This document shows, one piece after another, positions 8,261 to 15,929 of a stretch of DNA of 64,000 bases (its first letter is position 1; each line of letters opens with the position of its first letter). The notes below the pieces were generated by a model, which was not told the DNA's origin, searched no databases, and saw only the letters and a program-made list of their open reading frames with translations. The stretch is taken from contig NZ_FWXD01000015.1 in NCBI RefSeq assembly GCF_900176275.1, positions 62,001 to 126,000 of the forward strand, given 5' to 3'. This DNA comes from Andreprevotia lacus DSM 23236 (GTDB taxonomy: Bacteria; Pseudomonadota; Gammaproteobacteria; Burkholderiales; Chitinibacteraceae). The translations under genes were made by a program, and so were the position numbers.

Positions 8261-8881
8261 TTATTTCAACCAGCTCAGTATGGGGGCCCATTGGGCGTGA
8301 TCGCGCTCGTAGCGCGGCTTGGGCAGATCGAACAGCGTGAGGCCGCGCGGCTGCAGCTGCACGTAGAGCTGCGTTTCGCGGATATGGGTCAGCACCGGCA
8401 GGCCGAAGCCGGCCAGAAAACTGTCGAGCTGGCGCGCAGACTGCGTACGCGGATTGAAGCGCATGGCGACGATGCCGATCTGCACCTCGCCCTTGCGCAC
8501 GACTTTTTCCTCGGCCAGCTGGCGGAAGAAGTCCTCACTGGCCCACATGTCGAACGCGGCCGCCTGCACTGGCACCAGCACGCGCCGGCACACCTTGAGC
8601 GCTGCTTCGAGCTTCTTGCCATGCAAGCCGGCCGGGCTGTCCAGCACTGCCGCTGTCGTGCCCTTGGGTGGCCGCAACGGCTCGCCATCGGCGATGTCCC
8701 AGCCGTGAATGGCCGGGTAGCGCTGCGGCCGCAAGGCCAGCCAGCGCCGCGCGGAGTGCTGGCGGTCCAGATCACCCAGCATCACCTGCTCGCCCTGCCA
8801 GGCCCAGTAACCGGCCAGATTGGCCGCCAGCGTCGATTTGCCGCTGCCACCCTTGGGATTGGCCACCAGCACTGTTTTCAT
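8261..8881 (-). CDS. Orphan ParA/MinD-family P-loop ATPase
   Basis: A 206-residue ATPase with a deviant Walker A motif, KGGSGKST at 10-17 (signature Lys10), and a GDLDRQHSA segment at the switch I position. These features place it with ParA-like proteins that position cargo or plasmids by ATP-dependent dimerisation. There is no ParB partner gene beside it and no chromosomal partition context, so the cargo is unknown. Its start abuts the chorismate mutase stop and a COG0523 GTPase gene follows after 25 bases, so the three are probably co-transcribed. Confidence 0.85.
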   Translation of the reverse strand: MKTVLVANPKGGSGKSTLAANLAGYWAWQGEQVMLGDLDRQHSARRWLALRPQRYPAIHGWDIADGEPLRPPKGTTAAVLDSPAGLHGKKLEAALKVCRRVLVPVQAAAFDMWASEDFFRQLAEEKVVRKGEVQIGIVAMRFNPRTQSARQLDSFLAGFGLPVLTHIRETQLYVQLQPRGLTLFDLPKPRYERDHAQWAPILSWLK

Positions 8882-9196
8882 TCAGGCCACCGGGTGTTGC
8901 TGATCGGCGATTTCGCGGTGGCGCTGCACCACGCGGTCGATCACCAGCCGGAACCATTGCTGTGCCAGTTGCGGATCGACCTGCAATGCCGTCGCACGCT
9001 CGGCGATGCGTACCATCTGCGCGGCCTCGCGCTCGGCATCCACCGGCGGCAAGCCCTGCTGCGCCTTGTAATGCCCCACCTCGTCGGTCAGCACAAAACG
9101 ACGTGCCAGCAACTGCAGCAGCTGCGCATCAATTTCGTCGATCTGGCTGCGTAGTGGCGCCAACGGGTGTTCGGTGCTCACGGCAGCCTCGCTCAT
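8882..9196 (-). CDS. Monofunctional AroQ-type chorismate mutase
   Basis: A 104-residue all-helical protein of the AroQ class, which converts chorismate to prephenate for phenylalanine and tyrosine synthesis. The first helix pattern [19 protein letters not shown] and the following HYK carry the expected active-site Arg16, Arg32/33 and Lys44 equivalents. It lacks a signal peptide, so it is the cytoplasmic form, and it is not fused to prephenate dehydratase. Its start overlaps the pth stop by four bases and its stop abuts the ParA-like gene. Confidence 0.87.
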   Translation of the reverse strand: MSEAAVSTEHPLAPLRSQIDEIDAQLLQLLARRFVLTDEVGHYKAQQGLPPVDAEREAAQMVRIAERATALQVDPQLAQQWFRLVIDRVVQRHREIADQQHPVA

Positions 9197-9807
9197 GCGT
9201 CCGGCGCCGGCTTGTGCGGGCGCTTTTTGGTCTCGTCGGTGTGCAGCAACTGCATCGCCGCGCCGGTTTCACCGGCCAGCAGCTTGGGCAGCACGTGGTG
9301 CGCGCGCGTCATGGCATCGCCGATGGCGTCGAACTCTTCCTTGCGCGGCGGTTTGAGCACGAAATTGACCACCTCGTTGCGATCACCGGGGTGGCCGACG
9401 CCGATGCGCAGGCGCCAGAAATTGGGCGTACCCAGATGCGCCTGGATATCGCGCAAGCCGTTGTGGCCACCATGACCACCACCCTGCTTGAGCTTGACCT
9501 GGCCCGGCGGCACGTCCAGCTCGTCGTGCGCGACCAGGATCTGGTCCGGCAATATCTTGTAAAACTGCGCCAGCGCCAGTACGGCGATGCCGCTCTTGTT
9601 CATATAGGTTTGCGGCTCCAGCAGCCAGACGTCCTGCCCGTGCAGGCGCACCTTGCCCACCAGACCATGGAATTTCACATCGTGGCGCAAAGGCACCTTA
9701 CCGTCATCGGCCAGCTGGTCCACCCACCAGAAACCGGCGTTGTGGCGGGTATCGACATATTCAGGGCCGGGGTTGCCAAGGCCGACGATGAGCTTGATCT
9801 GGGACAT
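9193..9807 (-). CDS. pth: Peptidyl-tRNA hydrolase
   Basis: A 204-residue enzyme that releases peptides from prematurely dropped peptidyl-tRNA. Catalytic residues are visible: Asn12 in GLGNPG, His22 in TRHNAGFW, Asn70 in YMNKSG and Asp95 in AHDELD, with [10 protein letters not shown] further on. The ATG at 9807 matches the family N-terminus; an ATG 12 bases upstream is possible but less likely. It follows rplY in the recalled order prs-rplY-pth, though a terminator lies in the gap, and it overlaps the chorismate mutase gene by four bases. Confidence 0.95.
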   Translation of the reverse strand: MSQIKLIVGLGNPGPEYVDTRHNAGFWWVDQLADDGKVPLRHDVKFHGLVGKVRLHGQDVWLLEPQTYMNKSGIAVLALAQFYKILPDQILVAHDELDVPPGQVKLKQGGGHGGHNGLRDIQAHLGTPNFWRLRIGVGHPGDRNEVVNFVLKPPRKEEFDAIGDAMTRAHHVLPKLLAGETGAAMQLLHTDETKKRPHKPAPDA

Positions 9808-9854
9808 GTATCGATTCAATCAACGAAAAACAGCCGCCATTATCGCACGGACAA

Positions 9855-9888
9855 GAAAAAACCCGCCGGGCTTGCGCCGGGCGGGTTT
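9855..9888 (-). terminator. Intrinsic terminator after rplY
   Basis: A stem AAACCCGCC/GGCGGGTTT (9859-9867 with 9880-9888), with further GC pairing inside, is followed on the minus strand by TTTTTTCTTG. It lies between rplY and pth, so pth may depend on read-through or its own promoter. Confidence 0.8.
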
Positions 9889-9907
9889 CATGCCAAACAA
9901 GACCGGA

Positions 9908-10486
9908 TTAACCAGCCTTGGCGCCGTTCAGGCTGGCAACAGCCAGGTCATCACCGCGAGCCAGCGACGACAGCGAGACGCCTTCCGGCAGCTTGATGTC
10001 GGACAAGTGAGCGATGGCATGGCCAGCGTTCAGGCCGGACAGATCAACGGTCAGGAATTCCGGGATCTTGGTGGCAACGCAACGCACCAGCGCTTCGTTC
10101 AGGATGTGGCTGACCGAACCGCCTTGCAGCTTCACGCCTTCCGAAGTATCAGCGCCGACGAAGTGCAGCGGAACGCGGATTTCAACTTCGGTGTTGTTGT
10201 CCACGCGCTGGAAGTCAACGTGCAGCACCAGTTGCTTGAACGGGTGGTAGTTGACCGAGCGAACCAGCACTTGCTCAGCCTTGCCGTCGATCGACAGCTG
10301 GATCAGCGAAGTGTGGAAAGCTTCTTCTTGCAGCGTGTAGTACATGCTGTTGTGTTCGAGAACGATGGCTTGCGGTTCCTTGGAACCACCGTAAACGATA
10401 GCCGGGAGCTTGCCAGCATTACGCAGGCGGCGGCTCGCACCGGTACCCTGCTGCGGACGTGCCTGGGCTTCGATAGTGTAAGTCAT
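9908..10486 (-). CDS. rplY: 50S ribosomal protein L25 (Ctc long form)
   Basis: A 192-residue protein with an N-terminal 5S rRNA-binding L25 domain (about 1-90) and a C-terminal TL5/Ctc beta domain (about 97-180). It belongs to the long Ctc form rather than the short E. coli L25. The ATG is preceded by CGGAG. It sits 84 bases after prs, as in many betaproteobacteria, and is followed by a strong terminator. Confidence 0.94.
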   Translation of the reverse strand: MTYTIEAQARPQQGTGASRRLRNAGKLPAIVYGGSKEPQAIVLEHNSMYYTLQEEAFHTSLIQLSIDGKAEQVLVRSVNYHPFKQLVLHVDFQRVDNNTEVEIRVPLHFVGADTSEGVKLQGGSVSHILNEALVRCVATKIPEFLTVDLSGLNAGHAIAHLSDIKLPEGVSLSSLARGDDLAVASLNGAKAG

Positions 10487-10570
10487 GATGTAACTCCGTT
10501 ACTTCAAAAAACGCCAGCCGCCCGCGACCAGAACGGCTTGCGATTCCGGGCACAATTGCCCGTGAATTCC

Positions 10571-11521
10571 TTAATCAACGAAGAGGGTCGAAACCGACTC
10601 TTCGTTGTTGATGCGGCGCATCGTTTCGGCCAGCAAGCCGGCAATCGACACTACGCGGATACGATCCGAGCCACGGCCGGCTTCCGGCAGCGGAATGGTG
10701 TCGGTGACGACCACTTCATCCAGATCGGAATGCAGGATGCGCTCGACGGCAGCACCGGACAGCACCGGGTGGGTGGCGTAGGCCATCACCTTGGTAGCGC
10801 CGTGCGCCTTGAGTGCCTGCGCGGCCTTGCACAGCGTATTGGCGGTGTCGATCATGTCGTCGATGATCACACAGGTGCGATCCTTTACATCACCAATGAT
10901 GTGCATCACCTCGGCCACATTGGCCTTGGGGCGGCGCTTGTCGATGATGGCCATGTCGACGCCAAGCTGCTTGGCCATGGCACGTGCACGCAGCACGCCG
11001 CCAACGTCGGGGCTGACCACCATCAGGTTGTCGTGGTTCTGCGCGCGGATGTCCGCCAGCAGCACCGGGGTCGAATAAATATTGTCGACCGGAATATCAA
11101 AGAAGCCCTGGATCTGGTCGGCGTGCACATCCACGGTCAGCACGCGGTCCACGCCGGCAATCGTCAGCATGTTGGCGACGATCTTGGCCGAGATCGGCAC
11201 ACGCGCAGAGCGCGGGCGTCTATCCTGGCGGGCATAGCCAAAGTAGGGGATGGCGGCAGTGATGCGGCCTGCGGATGCACGCTTGAGTGCATCGACCATC
11301 AGCATCATTTCCATGATGTTGTCGTTGGTGGGCACACAGGTCGACTGCAGCACGAAAACGTCGCGACCGCGCACGTTCTCCAGCAGTTCGACGGTGACTT
11401 CACCATCGGAGAAGCGGCCTACAGTGGCGCGCCCGAGGGAGATGTCGAGGTGGTTGACCACATCTTCGGCAAGCTTGGGGTTAGCATTGCCGGTAAACAC
11501 CATGAGGCTGTCGTAAGCCAT
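10571..11521 (-). CDS. prs: Ribose-phosphate pyrophosphokinase
   Basis: A 316-residue enzyme that makes PRPP from ribose 5-phosphate and ATP for nucleotide, histidine and tryptophan synthesis. The divalent-cation/ATP region around [11 protein letters not shown] and the PRPP-binding loop [11 protein letters not shown] are intact, and length is typical. The ATG is only about 12 bases downstream of the T-tract of a perfect hairpin, with a weak ribosome site (GGTTCGGA). Upstream on the same strand lie tRNA-Gln and ispE, a conserved betaproteobacterial order. Confidence 0.96.
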   Translation of the reverse strand: MAYDSLMVFTGNANPKLAEDVVNHLDISLGRATVGRFSDGEVTVELLENVRGRDVFVLQSTCVPTNDNIMEMMLMVDALKRASAGRITAAIPYFGYARQDRRPRSARVPISAKIVANMLTIAGVDRVLTVDVHADQIQGFFDIPVDNIYSTPVLLADIRAQNHDNLMVVSPDVGGVLRARAMAKQLGVDMAIIDKRRPKANVAEVMHIIGDVKDRTCVIIDDMIDTANTLCKAAQALKAHGATKVMAYATHPVLSGAAVERILHSDLDEVVVTDTIPLPEAGRGSDRIRVVSIAGLLAETMRRINNEESVSTLFVD

Positions 11522-11532
11522 TTCCGAACCCT

Positions 11533-11570
11533 GAAAAAACGAAAAGCGTGTAACGGGTTACACGCTTTTC
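11533..11570 (-). terminator. Perfect-stem terminator or attenuator between tRNA-Gln and prs
   Basis: Fourteen bases at 11541-11554 (GAAAAGCGTGTAAC) are exactly complementary to 11557-11570, with a minimal loop. On the minus strand the stem is followed by GTTTTTTCAG. It begins 11 bases after the tRNA-Gln 3' end and finishes about 12 bases before prs, so it could end a tRNA transcript or attenuate prs. Confidence 0.8.
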
Positions 11571-11581
11571 TACTTTCGAAT

Positions 11582-11658
11582 TGGCAGGGGAAGAAGGATT
11601 CGAACCTTCGCATGTCGGAATCAAAATCCGATGCCTTAACCAACTTGGCGACTCCCCT
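11582..11658 (-). tRNA. tRNA-Gln (anticodon TTG)
   Basis: Read on the minus strand, 77 bases fold as a class I tRNA. The acceptor stem AGGGGAG pairs with TTCCCCT with one G-T pair, the D arm contains GTTGGTTAAGGC, the anticodon arm TCGGA/TCCGA encloses TTTTGAT with anticodon TTG, and the T arm is GAAGGTTCGAATCCTTC. The 3' CCA is encoded. It lies 20 bases after ispE and is probably processed from the ispE-prs transcript. Confidence 0.95.
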
Positions 11659-11678
11659 ATCGAACCTTGCTGCAACTG

Positions 11679-12539
11679 CTATACAGCGTATTCGTATAAC
11701 GGGTGGCGACTCAGCGATTTCGCTTCAAAAACCGTCGCTCCGTTAGGAAGCCGAGATATTACCCTCGCAATTTCGTTTTGTGAAGCACTAAATGCAAAAA
11801 AACATGCGCCGGACCCGGTCATGCGGGTGGGCAGGTGCTGCGCCAGCGCAGCGCGCGCCGGCAACAAGGCAGGAAACAATCTACACGCTACTGCCTCGAG
11901 ATCATTTCTTGTCTGTTGATAATCAATGGCTTGTGCGGTGATGGGTAGCGTATCGCGCACCAGGTCATCCGCCTTGAAGATCGCCGGCGTAGGCACATGC
12001 ACCTGCGGATGCAGCACCAGAAAAAATCCGTCCGGCGTGGTCAGCGGCGTCATGATTTCGCCGATGCCTTCAACGAATGCGTTCTGGCCGTAGATGAAAA
12101 ACGGCACGTCGGCGCCGAGCTGCAGACCGATCTGCATCAACTTTTCGCGGCTGAGCTGCAAATTCCACAGCCGGTTGAGCGCCAGCAGCACCGTGGCGGC
12201 GTCAGAACTCCCGCCCCCCAGCCCGCCGCCCATGGGAATGCGCTTCTCTATCCCCAGATCGACACCTGCCGTGCAGCCAGTCTCCTGCTGCAGCAGGCGC
12301 GCCGCACGCACGATCAGGTCTTGCGAGGCCGGCACATCCGGCAGCGGGTTGTGGTGCACCACGTCGCCATCGGCCCGCACACGCAGGTAGAGCGTGTCGG
12401 CCAGATCGATCAACTGGAATACGGACTGCAGCAAGTGATAACCGTCGGCTCGGCGACCAACGATGTGCAGGAAGAGGTTGAGCTTGGCCGGCGCGGCAAA
12501 GGCCTGCCAGCCGTCTTGCGGTGAAAACATCATGGCCAT
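11679..12539 (-). CDS. ispE: 4-diphosphocytidyl-2-C-methyl-D-erythritol kinase
   Basis: A 286-residue GHMP kinase of the non-mevalonate isoprenoid pathway. The substrate-binding start APAKLNLFLHI, the ATP loop PMGGGLGGGSSDAA and the C-terminal TGSGACFF motif are all present. Length is typical. The start overlaps the lolB stop by 10 bases; an ATG at 12530 with a one-base overlap is an alternative. tRNA-Gln follows closely. Confidence 0.94.
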   Translation of the reverse strand: MAMMFSPQDGWQAFAAPAKLNLFLHIVGRRADGYHLLQSVFQLIDLADTLYLRVRADGDVVHHNPLPDVPASQDLIVRAARLLQQETGCTAGVDLGIEKRIPMGGGLGGGSSDAATVLLALNRLWNLQLSREKLMQIGLQLGADVPFFIYGQNAFVEGIGEIMTPLTTPDGFFLVLHPQVHVPTPAIFKADDLVRDTLPITAQAIDYQQTRNDLEAVACRLFPALLPARAALAQHLPTRMTGSGACFFAFSASQNEIARVISRLPNGATVFEAKSLSRHPLYEYAV

Positions 12540-13063
12540 TCGGTGATGGCGATGCGCACGTCGAGCGCATCGCGCTTCAGTTGTATCAACTTGGGATATT
12601 GCGGTGCCGGCACGCCGAAGGACACCTGCCAGCCGGCCTGCGCAAAGCGTCGGCTGCCGTCGCTGGCGGTCTGGTCATCGCTCACCGGCAAATCAGGGGC
12701 GGTGCGCCCTTCTATCCACCAGCGCAGCGGGGTGACCGGAATGGTGTAGCCGGTGGCACCCTGCAGCAGCGATTCGGCATCGGATGCCTGCAGCTTGTTG
12801 CCCTTGCTGTCGGTGAACTCTGCCCCCTGTGGATCGAAGGCCAGCCGCGCTTGTGTCTCGCCCAGCGCGCTGCCCAGCTCGATCTCGGCATGCTCACCGC
12901 TGCGCCGCCAGCGGAAGCTGGCCGTCTCGGCCACCTTCTGCCCGTCCAGCTCGCCACGCAGTGCCAGACGGCCATCGGCGGCAAAATCAATATGCGTCGC
13001 CGGTGGCGGCGTGGCACAGCCGGCCAGCAGCAGCGCCGCAGCCGCAAGCAACAGCCTGCGCAT
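12530..13063 (-). CDS. lolB: Outer membrane lipoprotein LolB
   Basis: A 177-residue lipoprotein precursor with lipobox LLAGC (Cys16). LolB receives lipoproteins from LolA in the periplasm and inserts them into the outer membrane. Sequence in the family is weakly conserved, so the call rests on the lipobox, the size, the beta-rich body and the position just upstream of ispE, where lolB is found in beta- and gammaproteobacteria. Its start shares one base with the stop of the TPR gene. Confidence 0.85.
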   Translation of the reverse strand: MRRLLLAAAALLLAGCATPPPATHIDFAADGRLALRGELDGQKVAETASFRWRRSGEHAEIELGSALGETQARLAFDPQGAEFTDSKGNKLQASDAESLLQGATGYTIPVTPLRWWIEGRTAPDLPVSDDQTASDGSRRFAQAGWQVSFGVPAPQYPKLIQLKRDALDVRIAITEWP

Positions 13064-14859
13064 CAGCGGATGCCCAGCCGCTTGTTCACTTCCAGCAGGG
13101 TGGCGTTGGCCGGGTCGGCCAGCAGCATCGCGTCATACACCTTGCGCGCCTCAGCCTTGTCACCCGACTGCCACAGTACCTCGGCGTAATGCGCGCCGAT
13201 TTCCGGGTCACTCATCAGGCCGTAGGCACGCGCCAGCAACTCGCGCGCCTCCTGCAGCTTGCCCTGGCGGAAGCGCAACCAGCCCATGCTGTCGATGATG
13301 ATAGCGCTGTCCGGCTCCTTGGCCAGCGCGGCAGTCAGCAGCGTTTCGGCTTCGTCCAGCGAGCGATTGCGGTTGGCCAGTGTATAACCCAGCGCATTCT
13401 GTCCCTGCACGCTGTCGGGCTTGAGCGCCAGATAGCGGCGCAGATCGCGTTCGGCGTCGGCATCCTTGCCCAGCAAATCGGCAATCAGCGAGCGGTCATA
13501 CAGCAGGTCGGCATTATCCGGATAGGTCTTGAGGCCGTTGCTGAGCACCTGCAAGGCCTGATCGTATTGCTTGGCCTCGCGCCACAGTTGCGCCTCCAGC
13601 TGCAGGCGCTCGACGCGCGCATCGTTGCTGTCGGCCTGCATGGTCTGCAGCATGGCCAGCGCGTCTTCCATGTGGCCGCTGCGCGCCAGCAGGCGGATGC
13701 GACGCTGATCGGCATTGCCCTTCAGATCGCCCTCGACACTTTCATACCATTGCAGCGCCTCGTCGGTGCGGCGCTGCTCTTCGGCAATCTGGCCCATGTA
13801 ATAGCGCAGATTGGGGGTTTGCTGCGGCGCCTGCTTGATGGCGGCGCCCAGTCGTTGCTCGGCCAGCGCGAGATTGTGCTGCTGCAGCGCCACCAGACCG
13901 CTGCCCACCTTGGCTTCCAGATTGTCCGGCTGCACCGTCAGCGCGGCATCGTAATATTTGAGTGCTTCGTCATAGCGCTTGGCCAGCACCAGCTCCTTGG
14001 CGACCGACAACTGCACGTTCAATTGCTTGGGATGGCGTTTTTGCGCGGCTTGCAGATAGGCCAAGCGTTGCTCGGCCGGCAACAGCTGGGCATGGTAGAC
14101 CAGCGGCGTTTCCCAATCGGGCTTGAGTTGCTCGGCAGCGTCCAGTTCGGCAATCGCTTCATCGACCTTGCCGGCATTGGCCAGTGCTACCGCATGCGCG
14201 AAATGCGCCTCGGCCAGCTTGGGATAGGGCTGGATCAGCGCTTCGGTCAGCTTGAGCGCGCCAGCCCGATCAGTGCTCTTGTCCCACAGCTGATGCAACT
14301 GGGCAAAGAAGGGCGCCACTTCCTTGGGCTGATCACGCAGTATGCCTTCCAGATAAGGCTGGGCTTCGTCCAGGCGGTTGGCGCGCAGCAGCAAGCCCAA
14401 CATCACCTGCTTGGCCGGGCGCGAGCTGGGTGCACTATCGATCCAGATTTGTGCATCTTCGCGCGCCAGCGCAAGCTGACCGGTGCCCATGGCCACCTCG
14501 GTGGCACGCTTGGCCACGCGCGGGTCCTGCGTGCGGCGGGCCAGATCGCTCCAGGTTTGCGCCGCCAGCTGGCCCTTGCCGCGCTGCAGCGCCACTTCGC
14601 CCACCAGGAAGCGCAGCAACAGATCGTCGGTCAGCGCCATGCGCGGCAGATCGGCATTGGGCGCGTCGCTGTCAGCCTCGTCATTCTGTGCGGCTGCCGG
14701 GCTGGATGCCGCGGCGACACCGGATGCCGCAGCCGGCTGCACATCGTTCTGCGCCGGGGGCACGCTGCTGCATGCGGCCAGCAACCAAGCCAGCGCCAAA
14801 CCGCTACCGGCCAGACGCAATGAGGAAGGGATCGGCTTGAATACAGGCATGCTGGGCAT
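13063..14859 (-). CDS. TPR-repeat lipoprotein
   Basis: About 598 residues. The N-terminus carries a signal peptide with lipobox LLAAC near residue 30, then an Ala/Pro-rich linker and tetratricopeptide-like helical repeats to the C-terminus (clear units such as DEALKYYDAALTVQPDNLEA). It is probably anchored facing the periplasm as a protein-interaction scaffold; the partner is unknown. It is first in the chain leading to lolB and ispE, an arrangement I recall from Neisseriales. The ATG at 14859 is chosen because it gives a proper lipoprotein signal; the open frame extends 42 bases upstream. Confidence 0.82.
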   Translation of the reverse strand: MPSMPVFKPIPSSLRLAGSGLALAWLLAACSSVPPAQNDVQPAAASGVAAASSPAAAQNDEADSDAPNADLPRMALTDDLLLRFLVGEVALQRGKGQLAAQTWSDLARRTQDPRVAKRATEVAMGTGQLALAREDAQIWIDSAPSSRPAKQVMLGLLLRANRLDEAQPYLEGILRDQPKEVAPFFAQLHQLWDKSTDRAGALKLTEALIQPYPKLAEAHFAHAVALANAGKVDEAIAELDAAEQLKPDWETPLVYHAQLLPAEQRLAYLQAAQKRHPKQLNVQLSVAKELVLAKRYDEALKYYDAALTVQPDNLEAKVGSGLVALQQHNLALAEQRLGAAIKQAPQQTPNLRYYMGQIAEEQRRTDEALQWYESVEGDLKGNADQRRIRLLARSGHMEDALAMLQTMQADSNDARVERLQLEAQLWREAKQYDQALQVLSNGLKTYPDNADLLYDRSLIADLLGKDADAERDLRRYLALKPDSVQGQNALGYTLANRNRSLDEAETLLTAALAKEPDSAIIIDSMGWLRFRQGKLQEARELLARAYGLMSDPEIGAHYAEVLWQSGDKAEARKVYDAMLLADPANATLLEVNKRLGIR

Positions 14860-15033
14860 GGCGACTTTCCAGTAATGAAGAAGTAAATAGACAAGGCACA
14901 AGACGACAGACTGCCAATCTTACGGGAATTCCAGCACAAACACTGTAGGCTGGCCTGTATATTTCAAGCTTTCCGGGTGGCAATTTGCCACGCCGCCGGG
15001 CCGTCCGTGTCCCTCATGATTTAGGTATAAGCA

Positions 15034-15849
15034 ATGCCGGAACTTCCAGAAGTAGAAACGACGCGTCGCGGCATCTCGCCGCATTTGCAGGGTGCCTGCA
15101 TCGGCGATGTGATCGTGCGCGAAGCGCGCCTGCGCTGGCCGGTGCCGGCCGATCTGGCGGCCACTTTGCGCGGCCGGCGCATCGAGGCCGTGGAGCGCCG
15201 CGCCAAATACCTGCTGCTGCGCTTTGCGCACGGTACGCTGATCATCCACCTGGGCATGAGCGGCAATCTGCGCGTGCTGACCGAGGCGTTCCCGCCCGAG
15301 AAACACGATCATATCGACATTGTGTTCGACAACGGCCAGCGGCTGCGCTATCGCGACCCGCGCCGCTTTGGCGCCGTGCTGTGGCACGCGGGCGATATCG
15401 CGCAGCACCCGCTGATTGCAGAACTGGGGCCGGAGCCTTTGTCGCTCGCCTTCAATGCGGCTTATCTGCACGCCGCGCTGGCAAGCAAGCGCATCGCCAT
15501 CAAGCTGGCGCTGATGGACAATCATCTGGTTGTCGGGATTGGTAACATTTATGCCTCAGAATCGCTGTTCCGCGCAGGGGTTTCACCGCTGCGCCCGGCG
15601 CAATCGCTGAACGAGGCCGAATGTACGCGGCTGGTGGCCGCCGCCAAGGAAACACTGGAGGCAGCACTGGCCGCCGGGGGCAGCACCCTGCGTGATTATG
15701 TCGATAGCGACGGCAAGGCCGGCTACTTCATGCTGCAGAGTTTCGTCTACGGCCGGGCGGGTGAGCCGTGCCGGGTTTGCGGCACGCCCATCCAGCAGAT
15801 GCGGCAGGGCCAGCGCTCAACCTTTCATTGCCCGACGTGCCAGCATTGA
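15034..15849 (+). CDS. mutM: Formamidopyrimidine-DNA glycosylase
   Basis: A 271-residue bifunctional glycosylase/AP lyase that removes 8-oxoguanine and formamidopyrimidines. The catalytic N-terminal Pro and Glu are in MPELPEVE, Lys58 lies in RRAKYLLL, the helix-two-turn-helix contains GIGNIYASE, and the C-terminal zinc finger has CRVCG and CPTC pairs. It is divergent from the TPR-lolB-ispE chain; the gap of about 175 bases holds both promoters. The ribosome site is weak (TTAGG). Confidence 0.96.
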   Translation: MPELPEVETTRRGISPHLQGACIGDVIVREARLRWPVPADLAATLRGRRIEAVERRAKYLLLRFAHGTLIIHLGMSGNLRVLTEAFPPEKHDHIDIVFDNGQRLRYRDPRRFGAVLWHAGDIAQHPLIAELGPEPLSLAFNAAYLHAALASKRIAIKLALMDNHLVVGIGNIYASESLFRAGVSPLRPAQSLNEAECTRLVAAAKETLEAALAAGGSTLRDYVDSDGKAGYFMLQSFVYGRAGEPCRVCGTPIQQMRQGQRSTFHCPTCQH

Positions 15850-15929
15850 CAAAGCCCCTCGTCGCGGGTGATAAAGCTTTCATTAGGCACGAAAAATAGC
15901 CATCCACTGTTCAGGTGGAGGAGAACCAG

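Noticed and set aside
9653-11746. A 697-residue plus-strand frame over pth, rplY, prs and the tRNA
   Set aside because: It runs through a tRNA and is antisense to three confident genes.
12829-14823. A 664-residue plus-strand frame opposite the TPR gene
   Set aside because: It is antisense to clear TPR repeats and has no ribosome site.
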